Positions 6,067 to 13,890 of a DNA stretch of 54,698 bases are shown here, one piece after another. The notes below the pieces were generated by a model. That model worked only from the letters and a program-made list of their open reading frames with translations. It was not told where the DNA came from and made no database searches. This DNA comes from a virus. The position numbers were made by a program, and so were the translations under genes. Where the stretch lies: the IMG/VR virus record IMGVR_UViG_3300032334_000224, positions 1 to 54,698 of that record. The stretch is one strand, 5' to 3'. Numbering within the stretch: the stretch's first letter is position 1; the number at the start of each line of letters is the position of its first letter.

Positions 6067-6201
6067 ACTGCGTATATAATAGAAGTAAAAAAATCTGCGC
6101 TTAACACTTCGTGTAAAAAACCGTTTACGCTTCGCGCTGTCAAAATTTCTGCGCCCGGCTTCGCCTGCTGGTAAGTATATGACCCTACAAGGACAACACC
6201 T
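6067..6201 (+). other. intergenic region with three CTTCG mini-hairpins
   Basis: Contains ACACTTCGTGT (6104-6114), CGCTTCGCG (6128-6136) and GGCTTCGCC (6157-6165): three short stems closed by C-G around a TTC loop. CTGCGC is also repeated at 6095-6100 and 6149-6154. A TATAAT (6075-6080) has no matching -35. The ribosome binding site for the next gene is AAGGACAA. Confidence 0.5.
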
Positions 6202-6555
6202 ATGACACTCTCACAAATCATCGCAGCCAATCTAGCAGCACTGGTTCTGCTTTACTTGGTATATCATCGTATCACTTGGGCAAAAATCCGTGAATGCTAC
6301 GGCATGTGGTTTACCCGTGAATATTGGACAGACTATAATACTGTGGAATTTTTAAGCTGGACGGCCAAGGCCATGATCATCGTTCCTGGTTTGATCTTTG
6401 GCCTACAGATATGGTGGCTTTACTTCTTTACACTGGTAACAAGTCTGACACTGATCTGGGCCAGTGAAAAGAAACTGTTGCCCACACTGGTGGGATTTAA
6501 CACCATTTGGGCTTGGATCAGCTGCATGGTTCTAGCACAGCATTTGGTTAAATAA
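6202..6555 (+). CDS. integral membrane protein, 117 aa
   Basis: Four hydrophobic segments (about residues 5-22, 50-70, 72-88 and 93-113), with a polar aromatic loop after the first (RITWAKIRECYGMWFTREYW). Ribosome binding site AAGGACAACACC. Not recognised. Together with the smaller membrane genes upstream it supports the view that this region remodels the host envelope. Confidence 0.65.
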   Translation: MTLSQIIAANLAALVLLYLVYHRITWAKIRECYGMWFTREYWTDYNTVEFLSWTAKAMIIVPGLIFGLQIWWLYFFTLVTSLTLIWASEKKLLPTLVGFNTIWAWISCMVLAQHLVK

Positions 6556-6579
6556 TACATAGTTCAAAGAGGACTCACT

Positions 6580-6798
6580 ATGCCATTTTTAATCGTTAAA
6601 GCACGTAACACTGTCACTGGACAGACTCAAAAACAACAGGACCTAACAGGCCACAGGTTCACCATGGAACAGCGCAGTCTAGCTGAAGATCGCGCTCGTC
6701 AGTTTGCAGAAACACTGAGTCAGCGCACTGGAGATACTTGGACGGGATTAGTTGAAGAATACGAGCCCGTGGCTCGTATCATTGATACAGATAATTAA
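6580..6798 (+). CDS. hypothetical protein, 72 aa
   Basis: Soluble protein with a beta-strand start (MPFLIVKARNTVTGQT) and a central helix (SLAEDRARQFAETLSQR), then a strand (WTGLVEEYEP). This beta-alpha-beta layout is common in small phage proteins of unknown role. It is preceded by AGAGGACT and overlaps the convergent minus gene by 20 bases at its end. Confidence 0.6.
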   Translation: MPFLIVKARNTVTGQTQKQQDLTGHRFTMEQRSLAEDRARQFAETLSQRTGDTWTGLVEEYEPVARIIDTDN

Positions 6799-7213
6799 CT
6801 GAATCTGAGTTTTCTCTATAAGTTTTGGCCCCATTCCTATGATGGAACTTGCGGGCCATTTCTGTCTTTGGGCTCAGGGTAACGTAGGTGGTTACTTCAG
6901 GTTGGTCTGCTTGTATCTGTTTTTGTGCCTGTTGTATAAGCTCGCGTCCAGCACCTGCTGCATAACTCCAAATAGTGTAAAACACCGCGGTATTGGTGTT
7001 GACAACAGAGTCAGCTAGGTCTTCCACTGATTCGGGTATTTTAGCCAGGAACTTCACACAGGTCACTGCCAGAGGCTGACCATCATCATCTTTCAACACA
7101 AAGATTTTACTGTTGTCGTTGACTCGCTGTTCTCGGGGGATTTCTGGACGTACTGGGTCGTCCTTGATCAAGGCTAATAGTTGGTCTTCCAGGGAATTAA
7201 TGATGTGTAACAT
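6779..7213 (-). CDS. GNAT-like acyltransferase, 144 aa
   Basis: The C-terminal half carries TYVTLSPKTEMARKFHHRNGA and a final strand (SVNYLY), which resemble the last strands and helix of the GNAT N-acyltransferase fold in phage proteins and in malonyl-CoA decarboxylase-like domains. The N-terminal half reads as strands carrying KIFVLKDDDGQPLAVTCVKF. No clear acetyl-CoA P-loop (Q/R-x-x-G-x-G/A) is visible apart from YAAGAGRELIQ (about residues 84-94), which fits it loosely. Substrate unknown. It has its own dual early/late promoter upstream. Confidence 0.5.
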   Translation of the reverse strand: MLHIINSLEDQLLALIKDDPVRPEIPREQRVNDNSKIFVLKDDDGQPLAVTCVKFLAKIPESVEDLADSVVNTNTAVFYTIWSYAAGAGRELIQQAQKQIQADQPEVTTYVTLSPKTEMARKFHHRNGAKTYRENSDSVNYLYQ

Positions 7214-7241
7214 AGTGTGTCGTGCTCGCTTATAACAGTTT

Positions 7242-7270
7242 ATTATATGCGTATTTATCGACTATGTCAA
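7242..7270 (-). promoter_or_regulatory. nested sigma70 and late promoter
   Basis: On the minus strand TTGACA (7270-7265) and TATAAT (7247-7242) are 17 bp apart, and the late box GATAAATA (7259-7252) lies within that spacer. One site can therefore serve both host polymerase and the phage late machinery for the gene starting at 7213. Confidence 0.75.
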
Positions 7271-7274
7271 ATTT

Positions 7275-7976
7275 TTAGTTTTTTGTGTTTTCCAAACTGA
7301 GTTCGCGATCTTCCAACTCACGGATTTTCTCACTGAGCTCATCTATGACACCAGTGTTGCGGAGTGCCTTGAATGCGATGTTTTCCGTAGACCATTCACC
7401 AGCACGTTCCAGGCCTGCTTTGCGCATGTTGGTGATCTTGTCTTTGACTGCCTGCAGTCGTTTGGCATCACCTGTGATTATGGCCGCTGCAATGTCGTGT
7501 GTGACAGCAGCCACTTTGGCATCAATGGCTGTATCGTTGACATTGGGTTTGGCTTTTTTAGGTTCAATGACCCAACGATCACGCATGATGCTGTAGACGC
7601 CCGTTGAATGATGTGGTTCTGCAGAGCCCTGTATATAACACTCCACAGGCAGTCCTTTGATAGTGATGTTGTGATGTTCGCCCCAAAGAGCTTTTTTAGC
7701 TGAAAACAGCTCACGTGCTTCTTCGCTGACTTCACCTTTGACCACTAGATGTAGATCTAGATCACTGAACTTGGTCCAGTTGTAGTTGGCATTTGAACCA
7801 GTGACTGTGATGTCTATGATGTCCAAATCCACGCCCACGAACTTTTCAAATACTTCTGCGATACGTTTCAGCTTGTCGCTGACTCTGGGATCCAACTGAT
7901 CGCCGTCCCAGATCTTGGGATTCAGTGTAGAGTTAACACTGACATAATAGCTACCGGCAAACTCGTTTAGTCTCAC
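7275..7976 (-). CDS. nucleotidyltransferase-fold protein, 233 aa
   Basis: Residues 55-78 contain the pol-beta superfamily signature: a Gly-Ser turn (TVTGSNANYN, G60-S61) followed by SDLDLHLVV with paired acids D72 and D74. A third acidic position is plausible in LPVECYIQG. Such minimal nucleotidyltransferases move an NMP to RNA, protein or small molecules; the substrate here is unknown. The C-terminal 90 residues are helical. The N-terminus MRLNEF resembles the MRAxEF start of the two adjacent probable head proteins, so it may be virion-associated. It starts two bases after the next upstream gene ends. Confidence 0.7.
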   Translation of the reverse strand: MRLNEFAGSYYVSVNSTLNPKIWDGDQLDPRVSDKLKRIAEVFEKFVGVDLDIIDITVTGSNANYNWTKFSDLDLHLVVKGEVSEEARELFSAKKALWGEHHNITIKGLPVECYIQGSAEPHHSTGVYSIMRDRWVIEPKKAKPNVNDTAIDAKVAAVTHDIAAAIITGDAKRLQAVKDKITNMRKAGLERAGEWSTENIAFKALRNTGVIDELSEKIRELEDRELSLENTKN

Positions 7977-7977
7977 C

Positions 7978-8337
7978 TTATACTCCGTACTTGTTGCGTT
8001 TAAGCTGAGCCACTGGGCTCTGCGTGTCTACAGTATGCGATTCGTGGCTCTTTTTATCTGTGATAGCACGGCCATTGACCTTCATATGCTTGTTGGCCTT
8101 GTTAATGATGTCAGCATCGCCCTGTGAATAAGCAATAGTAACCATTTTGCTGCTGCTTGGCCCTACTTCAGACATGTTGGTATCTTCAGGTGAACCTGCC
8201 AGTGCTATACCGTATCTATACATGGAATAGACATTGCCGTTGTCCAGTTGCGGAAACATCTGCATGTCTGGAATAGCAGCCTTGGCGCTGCGTCTTATTG
8301 GCTTTGAGGATTCGTTGATAAACTCGCTGGCTCTCAT
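7978..8337 (-). CDS. probable internal head protein, paralog A, 119 aa
   Basis: The ATG at 8337 is chosen because it yields MRASEFINES, matching the start of its neighbour; an upstream ATG at 8406 would lie inside that neighbour. MxxxEFIxE resembles the capsid-targeting sequence of T4 internal proteins (MKTYQEFIAE), with I-N-E as a gp21-type cleavage site. The C-terminus (RAITDKKSHESHTVDTQSPVAQLKRNKYGV pattern) is paralogous to the next gene; both end K/R-N-K/R-Y-G-V. Role inferred: packaged in the head and possibly ejected with DNA. Confidence 0.6.
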   Translation of the reverse strand: MRASEFINESSKPIRRSAKAAIPDMQMFPQLDNGNVYSMYRYGIALAGSPEDTNMSEVGPSSSKMVTIAYSQGDADIINKANKHMKVNGRAITDKKSHESHTVDTQSPVAQLKRNKYGV

Positions 8338-8338
8338 C

Positions 8339-8731
8339 TTAAACTCCGTAGCGATTTTTCTTGATTTTGGCCACGGCGCTCTGGGTAGCAGTTCCTTTGG
8401 CTTCACGGCTTTTATTGTCAGTGATACGTGTGGGTTGTACGCCCATCATCTTTGAAGCCAGTTTAATGGTTTCTTCATCTTCAGGAGTGTACATGACCTG
8501 TACTAGGTTTTCTGCCCAGGATGATTCCTGTTCAAAACTCACGTCACCGGCGGCATCAGCACGAGCAGCGGCTGTGGCTACTCCCATGCGATACTGCATA
8601 TAGGGATCTGTGTTTCTTAACTGGCGCTGTACGAATACCCCTGGTAGAGCCGCATCTTTGTCTGCTGCAACAGGGGCAGCAACACCGTGGGCTTTAGCAG
8701 TATATTCTACAATAAATTCTTTTGCTCGCAT
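8339..8731 (-). CDS. probable internal head protein, paralog B, 130 aa
   Basis: Begins MRAKEFIVEY with I-V-E as a candidate prohead-protease site, then Ala-rich sequence. It shares YxxYRxGxA, a central V-x-x-x-Y-x-x-x-D segment, the ITDxKSxE motif and the terminal KIKKNRYGV with the gene downstream, so the pair arose by tandem duplication. Probably a small T4-like internal head protein. The function of such proteins in T4 includes host defence inhibition (IPI); nothing specific can be read here. Confidence 0.6.
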   Translation of the reverse strand: MRAKEFIVEYTAKAHGVAAPVAADKDAALPGVFVQRQLRNTDPYMQYRMGVATAAARADAAGDVSFEQESSWAENLVQVMYTPEDEETIKLASKMMGVQPTRITDNKSREAKGTATQSAVAKIKKNRYGV

Positions 8732-8734
8732 CCA

Positions 8735-8974
8735 TTATTTAGCCCACATTAGATGATAGTTGACAGCAGTGATTTCGTCATAGAACTCTGCTACTAACTT
8801 GCATTTGCTTGTGGATTTATCCAGCACCAGTTGGCATTGATGCTTGGGCTGTTTCAGCAGCCATTCCACATGATCTATGCCCAGGGTTTTCTGCACCTTG
8901 GGCCAATCTATGTCAATGTACTCGCCTTCACTGGGAAACCACTGCGTTAAAACAACACGTCTAGTCTTCATCAC
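8735..8974 (-). CDS. hypothetical protein, 79 aa
   Basis: Small soluble protein (two adjacent ATGs, 8974 and 8971) that overlaps the end of the helicase gene by 14 bases and so is translationally coupled to it. Trp- and Lys-rich, with a predicted beta-alpha-beta arrangement; WPKVQKTLGIDHVEWLLKQP forms the central helix. Not recognised. Its coupling suggests expression with the replication genes. Confidence 0.6.
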   Translation of the reverse strand: MMKTRRVVLTQWFPSEGEYIDIDWPKVQKTLGIDHVEWLLKQPKHQCQLVLDKSTSKCKLVAEFYDEITAVNYHLMWAK

Positions 8975-10415
8975 TGTCCATGTTATTCAGGATTTCACGT
9001 AGTTTGGTGCTTTCTACATGAGCCCGGACTTTGGGTTTGGCTAGATCAAACCCTTCTTTGGGCGTAGCACGTTCCCACTCTGTGTTTCCAGATTCTTCGC
9101 GATTCTGCTGTATTGTGGTCTTGCGTTTGATATCGTCGATGATACTGCTGGCACCACGTGATGTTGCACCACTGTGCTCCTGCTCATCTTCTGGCAGATC
9201 TGTGATTTTCAGAGATTCTAGATTGAACTCTAAGTCCACTTTCATGCCTACACCACTGCTTGAACGAGTTTTCATCAACTGTATTTGATAGCGTCCACGC
9301 TCACGCATTGCTCGACTGGTAAAGATACCAAACACGTTATCCGCAGTTTGAATCTTACTCAAGCCACCTGAAATATGACTGTGATCAAACTCAACTTCTT
9401 CAACTGCTCCACGATTCAACTGTGCCGCAGTTACAAACACACAGTTCTTTTCAACTGCCAAGTTACGCAGTTCTTCTGACACATACTTGTCTTTGATAAA
9501 CAAGTCTGCTGGTGAAATCTTTTTACTTACAGGCATCAACAAGTCCAAATAGTCAACTAACAACACGTCAACTTTGCTGCCTGTTTTGATTTCATATTCT
9601 TTCAAATAAGCTCGAATGTCATTGGCTGTTTTGCCCGATGGCATATACTTGACCTGTAGTTTGCCTGACTTCTTGCCAATGATACGAACCTTCATTTCCA
9701 CATCATCGATGTCTTTGAAAATCTCTTTGGTTGCAATACCAGTTAACATTGCATCAATACGCATAGACACCAGTTCTTCTGAAAGTTCCAATGTTAGGTA
9801 CACAACGTTCAAGCCCAACAATGCCCAGTTAACACCTAGATTTGCCAAGAACAATGATTTACCTGCTCCTGATCCGCCTGCAAAGATGTTGAGTTCTCCA
9901 CGGTTCATACCACCAAACAGTCTACGATCTAAACTAGGCCATCCTGTAGATACCTGTCCGTTCTTGTCTTTGATCTTCATCAATCGACCGCGTGGATCAG
10001 CAAAGTAATCAGTGCCCATGTCTTTGGCTAGGCCGATCTGTACTGCTTCTTTGACCATTACTTCCACAGCACCGTAGTCATGCTTTTCTAACAGATCTGC
10101 AGAGTTAATGATCGCACGTTCTAGTGCTTTGTGTCGAGTAAACTGTTCGAACTCATCCATGAACCAATCCATGTGTCCATCTTTGAGATCTTCGGGTCTA
10201 ACAAGGTCAGTTCTGCAGTTGGCATTGACCATGTTGTAGTCTGGCAACACGTTATACTCTTTGGCATAGACGTTGATAAACTCTGCCGCATCTTGTAGTT
10301 TGCGGTCAAATAGTGTGTAATCAAAAATACCTTGACAGCGTACAAATGTTTCAGCATCTGACAGCATTATTTCAAGATATAGTTTCTGTACTTCGGGTCC
10401 GTAATCTTTAATCAT
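8961..10415 (-). CDS. 41: replicative DNA helicase, T4 gp41-like
   Basis: 484 residues, close to T4 gp41 (475). This is the DnaB-family hexameric 5'-3' helicase that unwinds the fork with the primase. Walker A GGSGAGKS is at residues 180-187, Walker B VDVLLVDYLDLL at 282-293, and the H3 motif AAQLNR at 330-335; an arginine-finger region follows near RAMRERGR. The N-terminal 130 residues form the helical collar. The C-terminus is acidic and polar. A sigma70-like promoter lies directly upstream (10423-10451). The primase gene is two genes upstream on the same strand. Confidence 0.95.
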   Translation of the reverse strand: MIKDYGPEVQKLYLEIMLSDAETFVRCQGIFDYTLFDRKLQDAAEFINVYAKEYNVLPDYNMVNANCRTDLVRPEDLKDGHMDWFMDEFEQFTRHKALERAIINSADLLEKHDYGAVEVMVKEAVQIGLAKDMGTDYFADPRGRLMKIKDKNGQVSTGWPSLDRRLFGGMNRGELNIFAGGSGAGKSLFLANLGVNWALLGLNVVYLTLELSEELVSMRIDAMLTGIATKEIFKDIDDVEMKVRIIGKKSGKLQVKYMPSGKTANDIRAYLKEYEIKTGSKVDVLLVDYLDLLMPVSKKISPADLFIKDKYVSEELRNLAVEKNCVFVTAAQLNRGAVEEVEFDHSHISGGLSKIQTADNVFGIFTSRAMRERGRYQIQLMKTRSSSGVGMKVDLEFNLESLKITDLPEDEQEHSGATSRGASSIIDDIKRKTTIQQNREESGNTEWERATPKEGFDLAKPKVRAHVESTKLREILNNMDSDED

Positions 10416-10422
10416 ATGTACT

Positions 10423-10451
10423 ATTATATACTCTAGTTAAACACAGGTAAA
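10423..10451 (-). promoter_or_regulatory. sigma70-type promoter of the helicase gene
   Basis: TTTACC (10451-10446) and TATAAT (10428-10423) with a 17 bp spacer, reading into the gp41 gene. The -35 matches at four of six positions and lies in the 3' end of the carbamoyltransferase gene. Confidence 0.6.
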
Positions 10452-11905
10452 CCATACTTTTGACTCCATGTCATCGAATCGCAGATATCGTTGACCATTG
10501 GTTCACCTTTGATGTTGAGGCTGGTGTTAAGCAACATAGGACAGCCAGTTTTTGCATACCATATTTCCAATAACTCTCTAAACTGTGGATTGTCTGTTTT
10601 GTTTACAGTCTGAACTCTGCTGGTTTTATCTATGTGTACCACGGCCGGAAAAGACTCAGATTCCAAACAAGGCGCAATAAATTGCATGTAAGTCGTTGAT
10701 TTTGTTGGCATTTTAAAATAGGAATTTGCGAATTCTTCTAATATTGCAGGAGCGAAGGGTCTGAACTGCTCACGATGCTTAATATCGTTAATAAGAGCCT
10801 TAATTTCCGGACCACGCGGATCTGCTATCAAACTGCGGTTTCCTAGAGCCCTTGGCCCAAACTCAGCACGACCTCTAGCTAGTCCGCAGATTTTGTGTTG
10901 TAGAAGATAATCTACGATCTCGTGATTGTCAGTCTTATAGCCAATGTCGTAGCCTAGATAAACACCAGGCCAATCTATTGCTTGTTTTTGATGTGCCAGT
11001 ACAGCACCAATAGCACTGCCACTGTCTCCGGGTGCAGGCATGATCCAAACATTTTCAAAATACTTGTAGGCTATGGGATTAGCTGAACAGTTAAGAGCAC
11101 ATCCGCCCATCAACACTAGATTCTTGCTGTCAACTAATTTCAAAGCATAATGTAGAGTGCTTTCAAACAGCATTTCATATACTGCCTGTGTTGCCGCAGC
11201 AATGTCGTAGATATCTTGCTGTGAAGTTAAATCAGGTCTCCAATATCTACAGCCTCTATGAAGATTTTCTTTGAAATATAATAGTCCGCCCATGTCCCAT
11301 GTTGGGTAGCTTACAAAGTCGTTCATCATGTCACGAACTAACCCATTGGGGTTTCCCAATGCTGCCATGCCCATTAGGATATATTCTTCTTCGTTGGGTT
11401 TCAGTCCGCATCGCTGTGTCATTGCTGAATAAAACAGCCCTATACTATGCGGATATGATATTGAATATAGTTTTTTAAGTTTGTTACCACAGCCATGCCA
11501 TATTGACAGTGTGTCGTATTCGCCTATTGCATCTATGACAACTACACAGGCTTCGTCAAACCCTGATGTATAGTATCCTGCTGCCGCATGGCTGCGATGA
11601 TGGCTGACAGTTTTTACAGGAGCAGTGATATTAAACTTATTGAGATATCTTTTTACATTGTTATCAATCCACCCTTGTCCAGCTTCAAACTGTCTAAAGG
11701 ATTTTAACCAAGGTTTCTCATACCAACAGACAAGATCAGCAGCACCGAAGTTTTCAGTTGCATATGATACCAGCTCTGCATTAAGATCTGGGTCATTTTT
11801 GATTTTACTGAATCGTTCAGACTCACTGGCAAACACCAGTTTGTTATCATGAAATACTGCTAATGCGGCATTGTGACTAGCCGCTGATAGTCCCCAAGTA
11901 ATCAT
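10433..11905 (-). CDS. NodU/CmcH-family O-carbamoyltransferase
   Basis: 490 residues. The N-terminal Kae1-like domain shows WGLSAASHNAA at the start and SHHRSHAAAGYYTSGF at residues 101-116 (metal-binding His cluster). The C-terminal YrdC-like part carries GRAEFGPRALGNRSLIADPR. Members transfer carbamoyl from carbamoyl phosphate to a hydroxyl of a sugar, antibiotic or, in some phages, hydroxymethylated pyrimidines in DNA. It is shorter than NodU or TobZ (about 570), ending soon after LLNTSLNIKGEPM. No dCMP hydroxymethylase or TET-like enzyme is visible in this window, so a glycan substrate is equally possible. Coupled to the small upstream gene by an ATGA overlap. Confidence 0.85.
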   Translation of the reverse strand: MITWGLSAASHNAALAVFHDNKLVFASESERFSKIKNDPDLNAELVSYATENFGAADLVCWYEKPWLKSFRQFEAGQGWIDNNVKRYLNKFNITAPVKTVSHHRSHAAAGYYTSGFDEACVVVIDAIGEYDTLSIWHGCGNKLKKLYSISYPHSIGLFYSAMTQRCGLKPNEEEYILMGMAALGNPNGLVRDMMNDFVSYPTWDMGGLLYFKENLHRGCRYWRPDLTSQQDIYDIAAATQAVYEMLFESTLHYALKLVDSKNLVLMGGCALNCSANPIAYKYFENVWIMPAPGDSGSAIGAVLAHQKQAIDWPGVYLGYDIGYKTDNHEIVDYLLQHKICGLARGRAEFGPRALGNRSLIADPRGPEIKALINDIKHREQFRPFAPAILEEFANSYFKMPTKSTTYMQFIAPCLESESFPAVVHIDKTSRVQTVNKTDNPQFRELLEIWYAKTGCPMLLNTSLNIKGEPMVNDICDSMTWSQKYGLPVFN

Positions 11906-12018
11906 TTGTAAATGAACGGATCTCTTTCTCGTAGTTCTTTGAGTTTTCTTTTAAGACGATAATGATCTCTAATCGCAATGTAAGGACTTATCAGAAAATC
12001 TATAATCTTTCTAATCAT
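11902..12018 (-). CDS. conserved small basic protein, 38 aa
   Basis: A short frame, MIRKIIDFLISPYIAIRDHY then a charged helix ending KRKLKELRERDPFIYK. The pattern of a hydrophobic amphipathic start and a terminal ERDPFIYK is one I associate with small hypothetical proteins of T4-like aquatic phages. It overlaps the primase stop by eight bases and the carbamoyltransferase start by four, so it bridges the two genes. Function unknown. Confidence 0.6.
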   Translation of the reverse strand: MIRKIIDFLISPYIAIRDHYRLKRKLKELRERDPFIYK

Positions 12019-13036
12019 TTTCTTTTTCTCTCTTTAACTTGTTTTCTAAATTCTTCAAGGCCATCTGCAGTCTAATCTGTCCACGCTGTGCTGTTTTGAT
12101 TAGGTCAACGATTACAAACAGCTTGCCATATCTCTGTACAGCATCGGCACAGTCTTTTACATCTGCATCCCAGTTCGGAAATGCCACAGCCCAGTCGTTT
12201 TCTATGGCTCGATTAATCAAAATCAAACCAGCTTCATCTTGGTCAGGAACTACGATAACTTCGCTGCCTAGACTATTAATTATTCGTTCTTGCTGTTCTG
12301 CTACGTCATTGGTTAACAGTGCTACACCGCCGATTGATAATGCGTCAAACGGGCCTTCACAAACAAACACATACTTCTGTTCTTCTGATTGTGCATCTAC
12401 ATTAAAAACAAAATGCGGGTGTTGATCTGATAGATATTTAGGTTTTCCGTCCCTGATTTTACGAGCAGTACTGCCTACAATTTTACCTTCGTAGGTGAAG
12501 GCGATAATAACCCTCTCATTATATCCTGCTGCAGGAGACCAGTATAGTTGTTTACTGTTAGGATCAAATCCTCTATTGATGACATATTGAATAGTGTCTA
12601 TTAGATTTTGTCTTAGATCTTCAGTAAGACTTATTGGATCACAAGCCCATTCCCATAATGTTTTAGAGTCTTCAGGCAAATCTTTAGGCCCAAAGACAAC
12701 TTTAGCATCTTCGATCTTATGTTCGTATTCTGGACTTTCTGTTTTAAGTGCTTCAAATATCAGTGTGTTGATGTCGTCATCGCTGGCTCCTAGCCATTTA
12801 CAGAGATTTTTAAACTTGTTGGATATTGGACGACCGGGTAACCAGCTGGCTGTGAACTTGCAGTTAAAGCAGTTGAATACTATTCCTTGATCAAACCTTA
12901 GCCCTCCACGTTTACGAGTATCCGGACTATGCCCGCGATGACCGCAACATGGTGCATTGAAACTAGTCCAACCAGAAGGGCTACTCTTAGCACGAGGTGG
13001 GATTAGTGTTCGAAATTTGTCAACAACTAGAGTCAT
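12011..13036 (-). CDS. 61: DNA primase, T4 gp61-like
   Basis: 341 residues (T4 gp61 is 342). It synthesises RNA primers for lagging-strand DNA and works with gp41. The N-terminal zinc-binding module is visible as CCGHRGHS (around residues 30-37) and FNCFNC (55-59). The TOPRIM domain shows VCEGPFDALS (catalytic Glu) and VVPDQDEAG (Asp pair). The C-terminus is a basic helix. A sigma70-type promoter with perfect TTGACA lies just upstream (13043-13071). Confidence 0.92.
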   Translation of the reverse strand: MTLVVDKFRTLIPPRAKSSPSGWTSFNAPCCGHRGHSPDTRKRGGLRFDQGIVFNCFNCKFTASWLPGRPISNKFKNLCKWLGASDDDINTLIFEALKTESPEYEHKIEDAKVVFGPKDLPEDSKTLWEWACDPISLTEDLRQNLIDTIQYVINRGFDPNSKQLYWSPAAGYNERVIIAFTYEGKIVGSTARKIRDGKPKYLSDQHPHFVFNVDAQSEEQKYVFVCEGPFDALSIGGVALLTNDVAEQQERIINSLGSEVIVVPDQDEAGLILINRAIENDWAVAFPNWDADVKDCADAVQRYGKLFVIVDLIKTAQRGQIRLQMALKNLENKLKREKEND

Positions 13037-13042
13037 GCATAC

Positions 13043-13071
13043 AGTATACTATCTGTATAAGACCTTGTCAA
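13043..13071 (-). promoter_or_regulatory. sigma70-type promoter of the primase gene
   Basis: TTGACA (13071-13066) and TATACT (13048-13043), 17 bp apart, overlapping the 3' end of the upstream virion gene. Confidence 0.85.
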
Positions 13072-13861
13072 CAGTTCCTGTAGTTGGTAGGTGTTTAATT
13101 CTAAAAAAGTTCCATTTACCTACAACATTGGAATATTTTACATTGGAGTTTGTTATCGTTTGAGTGCTGATATCTACCCAGTTTTTTGGTGTAGCACCGT
13201 CATCGATACTGCCTTGAATAATCACTGTACCGGTATAGTTTGTGCTATAGATTTGAAAACTGTGTAGACTCTGCGGTGTAGCGAGTTGACCTTTACAGTC
13301 TATTAAACTACTGACATAATATTTAGGATCAGTGTATCCAGTTGTGCCTGGATTGATATATGCGAATGTGCTGACATTGAGACTTTGTTCGGCAATGCTC
13401 TCGGTGTCTCCAGATACTTCCATAGTTCCTATAACCCCGTACTGGCTGTCCATGTACATGGGTGTTCTTGAAGTCACACGATATTCTGTGGCACTAACTG
13501 TTTCACGGATTTCTTGAACAACGGTATAGTTATAGAAACCCGGTTCTAGATCTAAAAGGTCTGCTCTAGTAATAGTGGCATATACTTTGCCGGTTGCTGC
13601 TGCTACTGTTACGCAATCTTTCTTAACCACTAAGTCATTGGCCTCTCTGGTGATGATGTTAAATACCAAAACAGAGCCAGTTATGTCTGTGGATTTTTGA
13701 TCGGAATTGCGTACCTGTAGATCAATGCGATTATCTACACTACGATAAATTTTTAGATTGCGATTATACACTCTACGATACCTCTCTAGTTGCCAGGAAG
13801 CCAGCGTATTAGTAAATACGTCTATCTTATTTGGATATAAATAAACTGAATTAAGTTGCAT
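13049..13861 (-). CDS. virion structural protein, 270 aa
   Basis: Beta-rich protein with an N-terminal domain that resembles upper-baseplate or fibre-attachment modules (LQVRNSDQKSTDITGSVLVF, then Thr/Val-rich strands). The C-terminal half looks like a jelly-roll discoidin-type fold (LHSFQIYSTNYTGTVIIQGS followed by WVDISTQTI). Probably a tail or baseplate accessory protein. A late-promoter box lies 20 bases upstream, with AAAGG as ribosome binding site. Exact position in the virion unknown. Confidence 0.6.
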   Translation of the reverse strand: MQLNSVYLYPNKIDVFTNTLASWQLERYRRVYNRNLKIYRSVDNRIDLQVRNSDQKSTDITGSVLVFNIITREANDLVVKKDCVTVAAATGKVYATITRADLLDLEPGFYNYTVVQEIRETVSATEYRVTSRTPMYMDSQYGVIGTMEVSGDTESIAEQSLNVSTFAYINPGTTGYTDPKYYVSSLIDCKGQLATPQSLHSFQIYSTNYTGTVIIQGSIDDGATPKNWVDISTQTITNSNVKYSNVVGKWNFFRIKHLPTTGTVDKVLYR

Positions 13862-13881
13862 ACATTAGCGGACCTTTAAAG

Positions 13882-13889
13882 TATTTATC
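13882..13889 (-). promoter_or_regulatory. T4-type late promoter box
   Basis: GATAAATA on the minus strand, about 20 bases before the start of the virion protein at 13861. Unlike many boxes in this window it leaves room for a leader with a ribosome binding site. Confidence 0.65.
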
Positions 13890-13890
13890 G

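Noticed and set aside
8338-8406. Longer N-terminus for internal head paralog A
   Set aside because: It would hide the conserved MRAxEF start and lies inside the coding end of paralog B.
12594-12890. Plus-strand frame within the primase gene
   Set aside because: Antisense shadow of a conserved gene with clear zinc and TOPRIM motifs on the other strand.
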